Positions 54,469 to 64,000 of a DNA stretch of 64,000 nucleotides are shown in pieces. The notes under the pieces were generated by a model. The model was given only the letters and a program-made list of their open reading frames with translations, was not told the DNA's origin and made no database searches. The position numbers and the translations under genes were made by a program. Positions within the stretch are counted from its first letter, which is position 1; the number at the start of each line of letters is the position of its first letter. The stretch comes from Versatilivorator sp963663845 (lineage in GTDB: Bacteria > Acidobacteriota > Terriglobia > Versatilivoradales > Versatilivoraceae): contig OY760650.2 of assembly GCA_963663845.2 (NCBI GenBank), positions 124,001-188,000 on the forward strand, given 5' to 3'.

Positions 54469-55803
54469 ATGCGGCCACCCGACAGCAACCGGTTCCCCAC
54501 CGCTTGCCGCCTCGCCCTCGGCATGCTGCTGCTTGGATGTCCTCAGCACGGGGCCGAATCCGGGGCGCCGGCGGCGCTCCGGGTCAATGCGGAACGCCTC
54601 CAGGAGCGCATCGACCGACTGGCCCACATCGGGGGGAGTCCCCGGGGAGTCACCCGCCTGGCATTCACCGAGGACGACCTTCGCGGCCGGGAGTACGTAA
54701 CCCGGCTCATGCAGGAGGCCGGCCTGGAGGTTCGCATCGACGACGCCGGCAACCTGTCGGGACGCCTGCCGGGTGAATCGCCCGGACTCGCCCCCATTGT
54801 GCTGGGATCCCACATCGACACCGTGCCTCTGGCCGGGGTCTACGACGGCGTGCTGGGAGTGATGGCGGCCATCGAGTGCGTCCAGGTGCTGGGGGAGCGT
54901 GGAATCCCGGTCCGACACCCGCTGGAAGTCATCGTCTTCGCCAACGAGGAAGGAGGCTTGACCGGCAGCCGCGCTCTGGCGGGCCGGCTCAATGCCCAGG
55001 CCCTGGAGGAGTCCAGTCGCAGCGGCCTGTCCATCCGGGCGGGAATTGCGGCCCTGGGCGGCAATGCCGACCGAATCGCCCGGGCCGTCCGCCGCCCTGG
55101 AGAGGTCAAAGCCTACCTGGAGCTGCACATCGAGCAGGGAGGCAGCCTGGAGTCGGAGGGGACAGACGTCGGCATCGTGGAGGGATTCGTAGGCATCCGC
55201 TGGTGGGACGTGACCGTGACGGGTCATGCCAACCACGCCGGCACCACGCCCATGAACGCCCGCCGGGACGCTCTGCTGGCGGCCTCCAGGCTGGTGGTCG
55301 CGGTCAACCGGGCCGCCACGAGCCTGCCCGGAAGGCAGGTGGCCACGGTGGGGCGCATCAGGGCCGAGCCGGGAGCCCCCAACGTCATTCCCGGACGGGT
55401 GGAGCTCAGCCTGGAGCTGCGCGATCTCGCCAAACCCAAGCTGGAGCGGGTATTCCAGGAAATCCGGCGCCGGGCGCGACTCATCGGGAAGGAGGCCAAC
55501 ACCGAGATCGAGTTCAACGAAATCGACATCGGGGTGGAACCGACCCTGACCGACCCCAACTTGCAGGAGGTGATCCGGCAATCGGCCGAGGCCCTGGGGC
55601 TGAGCTACGCCCGGCTGCCCAGCGGGGCCGCCCACGACGCCCAGAACATGGCCCACATCGCTCCCTCGGCCCTGATCTTCGTTCCCAGCGTGGGCGGGAT
55701 CAGCCACTCGCCCCAGGAATACACCAAACCGCGGGACGTCGCCAACGGAGCCAACCTGCTGCTGCACACGCTGATAGGGCTGGACCGGCAGTCCGGCCCC
55801 TGA
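54469..55803 (+). CDS. M20-family Zn-dependent amidohydrolase, allantoate/N-carbamoyl-amino-acid hydrolase-like, lipoprotein
   Basis: A 444-residue dinuclear-zinc M20 enzyme like allantoate amidohydrolase and N-carbamoyl-L-amino-acid hydrolase. The metal ligands lie in GSHIDTVPLAGVYDGVLGV, FANEEGG, LELHIEQGG and GISHSP; SGAAHDAQNMAH is also typical. The N-terminus has a lipobox (GMLLLGC), unusual for a family usually found in the cytoplasm. The ATG at 54469 follows AGGAG. It would release ammonia or carbamoyl from a ureido compound. Confidence 0.88.
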   Translation: MRPPDSNRFPTACRLALGMLLLGCPQHGAESGAPAALRVNAERLQERIDRLAHIGGSPRGVTRLAFTEDDLRGREYVTRLMQEAGLEVRIDDAGNLSGRLPGESPGLAPIVLGSHIDTVPLAGVYDGVLGVMAAIECVQVLGERGIPVRHPLEVIVFANEEGGLTGSRALAGRLNAQALEESSRSGLSIRAGIAALGGNADRIARAVRRPGEVKAYLELHIEQGGSLESEGTDVGIVEGFVGIRWWDVTVTGHANHAGTTPMNARRDALLAASRLVVAVNRAATSLPGRQVATVGRIRAEPGAPNVIPGRVELSLELRDLAKPKLERVFQEIRRRARLIGKEANTEIEFNEIDIGVEPTLTDPNLQEVIRQSAEALGLSYARLPSGAAHDAQNMAHIAPSALIFVPSVGGISHSPQEYTKPRDVANGANLLLHTLIGLDRQSGP

Positions 55804-56395
55804 CCAGCCCGGCCGACCCTTCCCAAACCGTGCCTGGAACAATGGGGAAAGAGTGATTCACGAAGGAAAACGACGAACCACGAATGGACACGAATGAACA
55901 CCAATAAGCTGAATGATGAGTTGTTGATTGGGTGGGAGTGGAAACCGATTTCGAGGGGTCCGTCAAGGGCCACAAAGAACCCTGAGATTTTCCACAATCG
56001 CGCACTCGATCATTGAGCCAGTCGGCTTCCTGCCGGATGTGCTCTCGATCGCTGGGCAGGTTAAGCCAAGTCCTAAAAAAAGGTGCCCCCGGTCCGGAGA
56101 ATAAAACCACCAATTCACACGATTGGACTCGAACAATTTCATGGATTCGGTCGTTCCCCTTCAAGTCGTGGACGCTCGAAATCAGGGATGACTCTGAGTT
56201 GGTCTATCTCTAGGTAATTCAAGAGCATTTGTGTTTATTTGTGTTCATTTGTGGTTCGTCTTTTTTGGTAATTGACCGTTATTGCTCGCATGATTCGCAA
56301 GGTAGGGCGTAGGCGGGCCTTTTTGGAAAACTCCCCGGGCACGGCTGGAATGGAAATCTCTGATCGACCGGACGCAGGGGATGGCAGCCGCACGT
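55804..56395. repeat. Gap with an inverted pair of the GACGAACCACGAATGGACAC repeat family
   Basis: A direct copy lies at 55857-55908 and a diverged reverse copy at 56225-56268. The intervening sequence is AT-richer than the surroundings. No gene was recognised in these 590 nt. Confidence 0.6.
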
Positions 56396-58258
56396 CTACC
56401 CGGGGGTTTCCGTGTGCAGGTCCCATCCGCCCAGCTCCCAAACCCTTACGTTGGCGGGTCGGAAGGGAGGCTGACCCGAAGCCATCCAGTCAGAAACCTC
56501 TTCCTGGTGTCCCAGCCGCAGAACGTTGCGCACTCTGTGGGTCCCGTCCCAGAAGAAGAGGTTCTCCACCCCGGCCTCGTAGAGCTGGTGCGCCTTGCGG
56601 TATTGAGCCTCCTTCGTCAGGAACCGCGGCATCATGTTCAGGGCCACCCGGGCTCGGGTGCCCTTGACCAGAGAGACAAACCACTCCACGTCCTCGGGGT
56701 CCTCCCAGCTTGGTTCGCCGTCCCAGGTGTTGGGGCCGATCTTGTTTCCATAGGCTCCAATCCGCTCGACCGAGGAATAGGGGACAATCACATCCACCAG
56801 GCCTTCCTTGACCCAGGTGGCCAGGTCCATCCCGAAAAACAGGTTTTCTTCGCCGTTGGAAACCACGGTCGTGATCTCGAAGGGCTTTTCCCGCTTCAGC
56901 TCCAGAGCCAACTGGTCCAGCTCGGCCCGCAGCTCTCTCATGAACTGGGTCAGGAACTTTGAACGGTAGCGCATGAAGCGAGGATCGTTCTCCGGAAGCT
57001 GGCGCGGGTCCAGGCCGTACTCTTTCTGAAACCCTTCAACCACTGGCGCCTCGTAGGCCAACAGCGGCGGGCGGCGATTGTAGAGAACCGCCACCCCGTC
57101 GATAGGATTTTCCGTGGCCACCTCACGAAAGAGCGACAACACATAGCGCCGAGTCTCGGGGAAGGCATAGGAGATACGGGGCATGGGCTTGCCCTCGCGA
57201 TTCACGCAGACCAATTCCGGGTGCCGTTCATGGAAGCTGACGCCCGGAAGCGTCGGACCATAGTTGTCCGGGTAGATGAAGCCCCCGGGACGGTAGGAGG
57301 CATGGAACTCCACTCCCAGCTCGCGGGCATACTCGGCAGCCACCAGAAAGGGGTCCACCCCGTTCTGGTGGTAGGCCTTCCAGCTCTCGGCCCACCAGCG
57401 GCCGTGGGGGCTGGTAAAGAAGGGACGGCCCCCGGCCGCCTGGGTCAAGTCCAGCGAGTGGTCCCGGGCGATCCTGGAGAAGCGCTTGGCGCGGTCGCCG
57501 GTGCCGAACTCCCAGTAGACCCGGGCCACGTCGGAATGACGCAGTGGTTCCAGTTGGTCCCGGATTTCCTGCTCGGTTCCGCTGCGATTGATCACTCCGG
57601 CGTCGTTATGGATGAACAGCCTCTTGGTGTCCTTGCGGCCACGGTCAGTTTGGATGGATCGCACCTGCTTCTCGGTGAGGGGCACCAGCTTGATGTAAGC
57701 GACCCAGGCGTGCACCGCCATGGGCTCGGTGATCTGCTTGAAGACGATGTCCCTGCCGGTGAGGTCGGCTTCCTTCCAGAAGATATCGTCGATGAAATGC
57801 TCCTGATGGTCCTTGGCCCCCTCCAGCCCCGTCAGGGTGCCGAAGGCCTGTTCGTCGCTCAGGCGAACCCGGACCCGCCTGGGGCCGGTGAACGGTTCGC
57901 GGTAGATGCCGATGTAGATCCGGTGCCATCCTTCCCGCTGCAGCGGATAGGTGATTTCAGGCGGCCGGTTGTCCTCGGCGGCCACCAGCAGGTTGCCGCT
58001 GATGGAATCGGTGGCGTAGGAGAGCAGCCGCCAGGTGCCATGTTTCCACTCGCTGGCCAGGGCGGAAGCCGGCCGGCACTTCTCCATGTCTGTGAGATAG
58101 ATGGCGTTGGCCTCCGAATCCGCGTCGGAAATGCCGGCCGCGGGTTGCTCTCCGGGAGGAGGCGCCACCGAACAGCCCGTCCAGAGGATGGCCGCTGAAA
58201 GGAGCAGGCCCGCCGGCCACCCGAAGGGCGCCTGATTTCTCATCCGTGTCATATTCAT
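56396..58258 (-). CDS. Exported glycosidase-like lipoprotein (GHL10-type TIM barrel)
   Basis: A 620-residue lipoprotein (lipobox ILWTGC). After a beta-sandwich region (about 40-210) comes a TIM-barrel domain with features of glycosyl-hydrolase-like 10 proteins: FHASYRPGGFIYPDN, IDGVAVLYNRRPPLL, VVSNGEENLFFGMDLATWV, MPRFLTKEAQYRKAHQLYEAG. A catalytic pair could not be assigned. The gene starts 5 nt after the sialidase-like gene's stop, so the two form an operon. The ATG at 58258 is followed by another at 58252; both are possible. Confidence 0.7.
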   Translation of the reverse strand: MNMTRMRNQAPFGWPAGLLLSAAILWTGCSVAPPPGEQPAAGISDADSEANAIYLTDMEKCRPASALASEWKHGTWRLLSYATDSISGNLLVAAEDNRPPEITYPLQREGWHRIYIGIYREPFTGPRRVRVRLSDEQAFGTLTGLEGAKDHQEHFIDDIFWKEADLTGRDIVFKQITEPMAVHAWVAYIKLVPLTEKQVRSIQTDRGRKDTKRLFIHNDAGVINRSGTEQEIRDQLEPLRHSDVARVYWEFGTGDRAKRFSRIARDHSLDLTQAAGGRPFFTSPHGRWWAESWKAYHQNGVDPFLVAAEYARELGVEFHASYRPGGFIYPDNYGPTLPGVSFHERHPELVCVNREGKPMPRISYAFPETRRYVLSLFREVATENPIDGVAVLYNRRPPLLAYEAPVVEGFQKEYGLDPRQLPENDPRFMRYRSKFLTQFMRELRAELDQLALELKREKPFEITTVVSNGEENLFFGMDLATWVKEGLVDVIVPYSSVERIGAYGNKIGPNTWDGEPSWEDPEDVEWFVSLVKGTRARVALNMMPRFLTKEAQYRKAHQLYEAGVENLFFWDGTHRVRNVLRLGHQEEVSDWMASGQPPFRPANVRVWELGGWDLHTETPG

Positions 58259-58263
58259 TAGCC

Positions 58264-59538
58264 TTAAGCCTCCGGGGCCTTCATGTCGGCCAGCATCTCG
58301 TCGGTGATGTTCTTTCCCAGGACAAACTGTTTGCGGTCGGCGTACCAGAAGACCCGACGGCCGTCCCTCTCCGTCAGGCTGGCGTACATGGCCAGCCACC
58401 AGAGCCGGGTCGTTCCGGCGGTCACCTTCTGGGTGTCGAAGAGAAACTTGGGCTCGCTGAACCACAGGGGTTGTTCCGCACCGGGGCGAAACTCTCCCAC
58501 CGTGATGTAGACGGGCCGGCGGGCGTCCATGTCCCAGGGACCGGTGGCCCCGTCCCGGTAGCCGGAGTGATTGTGGAAGAAGAACAGGTAACGGCCGTCC
58601 GCCAGGCGGTAGAGGGGCTCGGGTGACTTGGGATGTTCGACCTTGGCGCCGTTGTCTCGAAAGCGCATGGGCTGGGTGGGGCGCCAACTGTGGCCGTGGT
58701 CATCGGAAACCGTGTACCAGATATGGCCGGTCACCGTCCTCATGGTGGTGAACAATCGCCCGTCCGGCAAGAGCACCAGACCCGGCTCCTGGGCCAGGCT
58801 GTAGCCGCGGGAGTGCTCGGGTTCGATGTTGGGCGAGACTCGAACGGTCCCGGCCTCGTCCGGCAGCCAGGTGATCTTCAGGTCCCTGGGATGGGGGCCC
58901 TCATCCACGTTCTCGAAGCGCATGAACTCGATGCCGCTGTCGCCGTGGTTGCGATTGCCCCCGATGGGCCGGGGATAGGCCATGGGGCTGCTCCAGCGGG
59001 TGAATCCCACGATCATGCGATCCTTGGCATCCCGGATGGGCTGCTGCCAGACGATGCCCGTGGGGTGGACCTTGGGATCGGGGTGATCGAAACGGGTCCT
59101 CCGCCAGGGGATGTCCACGCCGCTCGCGACCCAGGTGTGGCCATCGTCGTCCGAGTACTTGACCCGCAAGGGCGAGGAGTAGAGCCCACCGTCGCCGTAT
59201 CCCAGGTGCTGGTTGTAAAGGCAGTACATTCTTCCCGAGCGGCTGATCAGCGGAAACCCCAGGGAAGGAACCATGTTCTTGTATTTGGACTCGTCGATGG
59301 CAACTATCGGGGACCAGGTCTGTCCGCCATCCCGGCTGCGCGAGCACACCACTCTGAGGTCGGGGGAACTTTCATGGGAGCCCTGGGTCCACAGGCACAT
59401 GAGATCGCCCCCGGGGGTGTAGAAGACGTGAATGTGGTCGGAATACTCATCCCTTTCCCCCGGAACCTTCTGCAGGTAGACGGCATAGTCGGGGGTGGTC
59501 CGTTTCCAGTCGTCGGTGTAGCAGTTCCCATTGGGCAT
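58264..59538 (-). CDS. Sialidase/BNR-repeat family protein
   Basis: A 424-residue six-bladed propeller of the sialidase superfamily with Asp-box motifs SRDGGQTWS, SDDDGHTWV and SDDHGHSWR. No signal peptide was seen, so an intracellular or unusual export route is possible, or the true start is different. The ATG at 59538 has GGGAG upstream. It is cotranscribed with the glycosidase-like lipoprotein, suggesting action on an acidic glycan. A truncated relative is at 20625-20996. Confidence 0.82.
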   Translation of the reverse strand: MPNGNCYTDDWKRTTPDYAVYLQKVPGERDEYSDHIHVFYTPGGDLMCLWTQGSHESSPDLRVVCSRSRDGGQTWSPIVAIDESKYKNMVPSLGFPLISRSGRMYCLYNQHLGYGDGGLYSSPLRVKYSDDDGHTWVASGVDIPWRRTRFDHPDPKVHPTGIVWQQPIRDAKDRMIVGFTRWSSPMAYPRPIGGNRNHGDSGIEFMRFENVDEGPHPRDLKITWLPDEAGTVRVSPNIEPEHSRGYSLAQEPGLVLLPDGRLFTTMRTVTGHIWYTVSDDHGHSWRPTQPMRFRDNGAKVEHPKSPEPLYRLADGRYLFFFHNHSGYRDGATGPWDMDARRPVYITVGEFRPGAEQPLWFSEPKFLFDTQKVTAGTTRLWWLAMYASLTERDGRRVFWYADRKQFVLGKNITDEMLADMKAPEA

Positions 59539-59762
59539 CGTCGATTCTTCTCCCTTCGATATCGGCGTTTCCGGGTCCGGCGCCTACCCGGCCGCAGGAC
59601 TCCGAGTCAGCCCCTAATCTAGTCGATGTCTCGGGACAACTCAAAGAGAAAAGCACGCCCCGGGACCAGGAGCTCCGGGACCGGACGGGCGAGTTCGCAG
59701 GGTTCCACTCTGTCGATGCGGTTCACGCCGGGAGTCCCGCGATTCACGGCTCCTTTTAGAGA

Positions 59763-59791
59763 TTGACTCCACCCGATGTTGAATATATGTT
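59763..59791 (+). promoter_or_regulatory. Candidate promoter of the LLM oxidoreductase gene
   Basis: TTGACT (59763-59768) and TATGTT (59786-59791) with 17-nt spacer, 55 nt before the ATG at 59847. The rest of the 308-nt divergent gap (59539-59846) shows nothing else. Confidence 0.45.
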
Positions 59792-59846
59792 TCCGGTCTT
59801 GTCGCCGGAGACCCCGGCTCCGGTCCATCCCAGCGAGGAATCCGCC

Positions 59847-60965
59847 ATGAGTCCCGTTCAACCTCTGAAATACGGCATGTTCCTGATGCCGATCCACAAC
59901 CCGGCCAAGCCCAAGGCCCAGTGCTACGACGAGGACCTGGAGCTGATCGGCCGTTGCGAGGAGTGGGGATACGAGGAGTTCTGGGTGGGCGAGCACCACA
60001 CCTCGAGCTACGAAAATATCGTCATGCCGGAGATCTTTCTGGCCAAGGCCTTCACCCTGACCGAGAGGATTCGGCTGGGACCGGCGCCCATCTGTCTTCA
60101 ATACCACCACCCGGCCCAGGTAGCCGGGCGCCTCGCCTTCCTGGACCACCTCTGCAAGGGGCGGCTCAATCTCTGCTTTGGGCCGGGCGCGGTTCCGTCC
60201 GATCTGGAAGTCCACAACGTCGAGCCCAAGAACAGCGGGGCCATGGTCGCCGAGTCCATCGACATGATCCTGAAACTCTGGGCCGAAGAGCCGCCGCGGG
60301 AGATGACGGGCAGGTTCTGGGACTACCGTCTGAAGGACAGCGTTTCGGCCGAGCTTGGGACCGGCGTGGTTCACCGGCCCTACCAGCTCCCCCATCCCCC
60401 CATCGCAGTGCCCTGCATGAGCCGCGGTTCCGGAACGGTCAAAATGGCCGGCGCCCGCGGCTTCCAGCCCTTCAGCCATCATATGCTCCACAGAGAGGTG
60501 CTCAAGGATCACTGGATCACCTACAGCCAGGCTGCCGAACAGGCCGGGCGAACTCCACAGCCACAAGACTGGAAGGTTTCGCTCAACGTCTTCGTGGCCG
60601 ACTCCACCGCGGAAGCCAAGCGCCTGGCGCGCGAAAACACCTTGTGTGGGACCATTGAATACATCCTGAACTTCACGCGGAAGTTCGCGGGCGAGCTGAA
60701 GCTGTTCCGGCGAGACCCCGAGATGGACGACGCCGATTGCAACCTCGACTACTTCATGGACGAGGTCGTCATTGCCGGCGATCCCGGCGAAGTGACCCGC
60801 CGGATCATCGAGCTGCGCCAGGAGGTGGGACCGTTCGGCACGCTGGTGCTGGTGGCTCACGACTGGGACGACAAGGAGCGGCATCTCCACAGCCTGGAGC
60901 TGTTCGCCTCCGAGGTCATGCCCGCCCTGGCCCGCATGTCTCACAATCCGGTAGCCACCGGGTGA
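59847..60965 (+). CDS. LLM-class flavin-dependent oxidoreductase
   Basis: A 372-residue luciferase-like monooxygenase. GRCEEWGYEEFWVGEHHTSSYENIVMPE and RLAFLDHLCKGRLNLCFGPGAVPSDLE are typical; the family uses reduced F420 or FMN. The bacterial LLM fold is complete through residue about 360. The ATG at 59847 follows GAGGA; an in-frame upstream start at 59763 lies inside the promoter and is unlikely. Substrate unknown. A flavin reductase at 12288-12794 could supply FMNH2, but they are not linked. Confidence 0.87.
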   Translation: MSPVQPLKYGMFLMPIHNPAKPKAQCYDEDLELIGRCEEWGYEEFWVGEHHTSSYENIVMPEIFLAKAFTLTERIRLGPAPICLQYHHPAQVAGRLAFLDHLCKGRLNLCFGPGAVPSDLEVHNVEPKNSGAMVAESIDMILKLWAEEPPREMTGRFWDYRLKDSVSAELGTGVVHRPYQLPHPPIAVPCMSRGSGTVKMAGARGFQPFSHHMLHREVLKDHWITYSQAAEQAGRTPQPQDWKVSLNVFVADSTAEAKRLARENTLCGTIEYILNFTRKFAGELKLFRRDPEMDDADCNLDYFMDEVVIAGDPGEVTRRIIELRQEVGPFGTLVLVAHDWDDKERHLHSLELFASEVMPALARMSHNPVATG

Positions 60966-61197
60966 TGGGTCGACACCGGCCGTTCATTCACTCCATCCTT
61001 TGCGAAACCCAACGGCCGGTTTATGCGTCAATGCAAAGCGAGGGGCATTCCCCGCCGCTGAAGAAAGGGTGGCGGCAGCCGGGCCCCTGGCGTATAATCG
61101 ACCTTTGATTGAACACCCTTCTTCGGTGCAATTTTTCTGACCGCGGCCCCGATTTCCCAGTGGCCCCGGCCCCGAGGAGACGACCCTGGAGGTTCCC

Positions 61198-62265
61198 ATG
61201 AGAAAGCATTGGAAATTCTTGCTGGCCTGTGGCCTGGTACTGACCTTTGCGGCTCTGGCTGAGCCGCCGGAAGCCCTGGCTCAAAGAGGCACCGTCGAAG
61301 GAGTCGTCACGCTCGACGGTCAACCCGTCAAGGACGCCGTAATCCAATTCGAGAACCTGGGGCGGTCCGGAAAGCCCATCAAGGCCAAGACCAACAAGAA
61401 GGGGCGATTCAACCGCTACTTCATCCCCATAGGGCGTTACAAGGTCTCGGTGCACATCGACAACGACAAGGTCTGGGAGAACGTCATCGACGTCTGCAGC
61501 CCCGGATCCCAGTGCCTGGGAGGAAAGGACACTCGCGTCATGCCTCCCATTGCTCTGCGCACCTCCAAAGGAGGAGAGGGGGGAGGCAATCAGTCCGCCT
61601 ACGCCCAGTTGAACCAGGAGTTTCAGAAGGGGCGGGACCTGTTCATGAAGAAGGACTTCACCATGGCCGCCCTGGCTTTCCAAAGGGCCGCCAAGATGGA
61701 CCCCGATCAGCACGTGATCCACGCCTTTCTGGGCGACACCTATCGGCAGATGAGAAAATACAACCAGGCAGTCGGCAGCTACCGGAACGCTCTCACGGCT
61801 CTGGCAAAGAAGAAGCCCAACCCCGACTCCGAGGTGGCCTACCGGAGGAGCATGGCTTCAACCCTGGCCATGGCCGGCAAAGACACCGAGGCCTACGCGG
61901 CGATCGAGAGGGTGGCCGAGCTGGCGCCGGAAAAACTGTCCGATACCTACTTCAGAATCGCGGCGGCATTCGTGCGGACCGGCAAGTCCAAGGAGGCGGT
62001 AGAGGCCTTCAGGAAATCCCTCGAGGCCAACCCCAAGAACGCCGAGGCCCAGTACCAGTTGGCCGTCACCCTGGTCAGCATGGCCACGGTCACCGAAGAT
62101 GGCCAGCAGATCCCGGCTCCCGGCACCCTGGAGGCCTATCAGAGGTATCTGGAGATCGCTCCCACCGGGTCCCACGCGTTGGAGGCCAAGACCATGATCG
62201 CGGCCTTTTCCAAAAAGGTGAAAACCACCTTCTCGGCGGCTGAGGAGAGAAAAAAGAAGAACTGA
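61198..62265 (+). CDS. Exported carboxypeptidase-regulatory-like/TPR protein
   Basis: A 355-residue protein. The signal peptide (KFLLACGLVLTFAALA) is followed by a carboxypeptidase-regulatory-like beta-sandwich (GTVEGVVTLDGQPVKDAVIQ, GRFNRYFIPIGRYKVSV), a Gly-rich linker, and four or so TPRs (FQKGRDLFMKKDFTMAALAF, HAFLGDTYRQMRKYNQAVGS, IAAAFVRTGKSKEAVEAFRK). This architecture is frequent in Acidobacteriota. The ATG at 61198 follows GGAGG. A TATAAT box at 61093-61098 may be its -10 element. Periplasmic scaffold role inferred. Confidence 0.85.
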   Translation: MRKHWKFLLACGLVLTFAALAEPPEALAQRGTVEGVVTLDGQPVKDAVIQFENLGRSGKPIKAKTNKKGRFNRYFIPIGRYKVSVHIDNDKVWENVIDVCSPGSQCLGGKDTRVMPPIALRTSKGGEGGGNQSAYAQLNQEFQKGRDLFMKKDFTMAALAFQRAAKMDPDQHVIHAFLGDTYRQMRKYNQAVGSYRNALTALAKKKPNPDSEVAYRRSMASTLAMAGKDTEAYAAIERVAELAPEKLSDTYFRIAAAFVRTGKSKEAVEAFRKSLEANPKNAEAQYQLAVTLVSMATVTEDGQQIPAPGTLEAYQRYLEIAPTGSHALEAKTMIAAFSKKVKTTFSAAEERKKKN

Positions 62266-62331
62266 TCGCGCCCCGGTCCAGTCGGCAGGGATCCGGATCG
62301 GCGGCGATTGCTATCGGCGGAGACACAACCC

Positions 62332-62817
62332 ATGGCATCGGGCACCGGAAACAGGCTGAAATGGCCGCTGATCGTCGCCGCAACCGTGGTCGTGCTGCGG
62401 ATCGTGCTGGAACAACTGGGCGCGCCCGATTCGATCAACAGCCTCCTGGGGGTCGCCTGGCTGCACATTCTGGCGCCTTTCTACCTCGCCTACCTGATCC
62501 AGGCGTCCGGGAGCCATCGGCCCTACCGAGCGCTTTTCCAGGACCTCTTCCTCTACACCCTCTACACCCGGCTGATGGTGCTGGTGACCTACTGGATGGC
62601 CTACCTGTGGCAGTGGCAGTCTTCCCGCTTTCTACTCGCCGGTGGAGGAAACGTGGGCGAGGGAATCGGCCCCTTTCAGGGATACCTGGTGATTCCGGTG
62701 CGCAACCTGGTGGTCTGGATCGTGATGGCCATGGTCGTCGGCATGGTCCTGGGCTCCATCCTGCTCCTGATCAAGAGGCGCGGCGACAAGACTGCGGAGG
62801 TTGACGCCACCAACTGA
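62332..62817 (+). CDS. Small integral membrane protein, unknown function
   Basis: A 161-residue protein with about four membrane segments (LIVAATVVVLRIVLEQL, GVAWLHILAPFYLAYLI, LYTRLMVLVTYWMAYLW, VWIVMAMVVGMVLGSILLL) and a basic C-terminus. No family recognised. The ATG at 62332 follows GGAGA; the preceding TTG at 62308 has no site. It starts 66 nt after the TPR gene and is probably cotranscribed with it, suggesting a membrane partner. Confidence 0.7.
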   Translation: MASGTGNRLKWPLIVAATVVVLRIVLEQLGAPDSINSLLGVAWLHILAPFYLAYLIQASGSHRPYRALFQDLFLYTLYTRLMVLVTYWMAYLWQWQSSRFLLAGGGNVGEGIGPFQGYLVIPVRNLVVWIVMAMVVGMVLGSILLLIKRRGDKTAEVDATN

Positions 62818-63039
62818 CGGCTCCCGTGAACAGGACCGCCAAAACTGAAACGGGGGAAACGACCGACGGCTTCAGGTCAGACCAGCTCCCGCCCTGCCAG
62901 GCCGGTCATCCGGGCACGAAACCATCGGAAATCTACAATCCTTTCGTGACCTTGCGATCCCGTCGCGGTTGACCTCAACGCCTTCATGGCTCTTCGTCAT
63001 CCTTCCTGTCTCTTGGTGGTGACTCTTTTTTCTTTTGCC

Positions 63040-64000
<961 letters not shown>

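Overview
High-GC bacterial chromosome fragment, dense with genes, with no rRNA, tRNA or CRISPR array recognised. The gene content suggests an uncultured heterotroph, most likely Acidobacteriota; Planctomycetota or a similar marine or soil phylum cannot be excluded. It includes secreted PQQ-type beta-propellers, a DUF1501 + DUF1549/DUF1553 + PPC-domain cluster, PhyH dioxygenase, creatininase, M19 dipeptidase, enolase-superfamily dehydratase, sialidase-like and SMP-30 proteins, and a carboxypeptidase-regulatory/TPR protein. The phylum call is inference from gene families, not from a marker gene.

Layout. 1-22 kb: secreted and small-molecule catabolic genes (metallo-beta-lactamase fold hydrolase, TPP enzymes, two PQQ-like propellers, PD40/CehA-type protein, PhyH oxygenase, hydroxyacid dehydrogenase, formate-THF ligase, flavin reductase, a frameshifted FG-GAP protein, creatininase, dipeptidase, a truncated sialidase-like gene coupled to an enolase-superfamily dehydratase). 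22.2-36.7 kb: a defence island, all on the minus strand. An XRE-HsdM/HsdS pair is followed by an overlapping cassette of unknown function (VEAT-motif nuclease-like protein, unknown protein, AAA ATPase, PIN-like protein, DNA methyltransferase). Then come Fic, an MNT/HEPN remnant, HsdR and a small YgjP-like metallopeptidase. The cassette looks visibly less GC-rich than its surroundings. 37.3-37.9 kb: a Phd/VapC-type toxin-antitoxin pair. 38.1-44.6 kb: a PspA envelope-stress cluster (YbjN-like, PspA, DUF4178, DUF2617, a membrane-anchored coiled-coil protein, DUF350, membrane spermidine-synthase-like protein). 44.7-64 kb: Fe-dependent alcohol dehydrogenase, PPC/DUF1549-DUF1553/DUF1501 operon, a DHDPS-fold protein lacking the usual catalytic residues, a repetitive coiled-coil protein, M20 amidohydrolase, a glycosidase-like lipoprotein with a sialidase-like partner, an LLM flavin oxidoreductase, a TPR protein and an SMP-30 protein running off the right edge.

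Non-coding structure is rich. There are two copies of a four-box operator-like array with identical 30/24/30 spacing. There are two copies of a three-way-junction element whose stems covary. Two MITE-like elements have terminal inverted repeats, one with an apparent 9-bp target duplication. A roughly 460-bp dispersed element occurs in three places, and a second dispersed repeat family is built on GACGAACCACGAATGGACAC. The two operator/junction units bracket fic and the hsdR leader and look like an old duplication of a [junction element - fic - operator] module.
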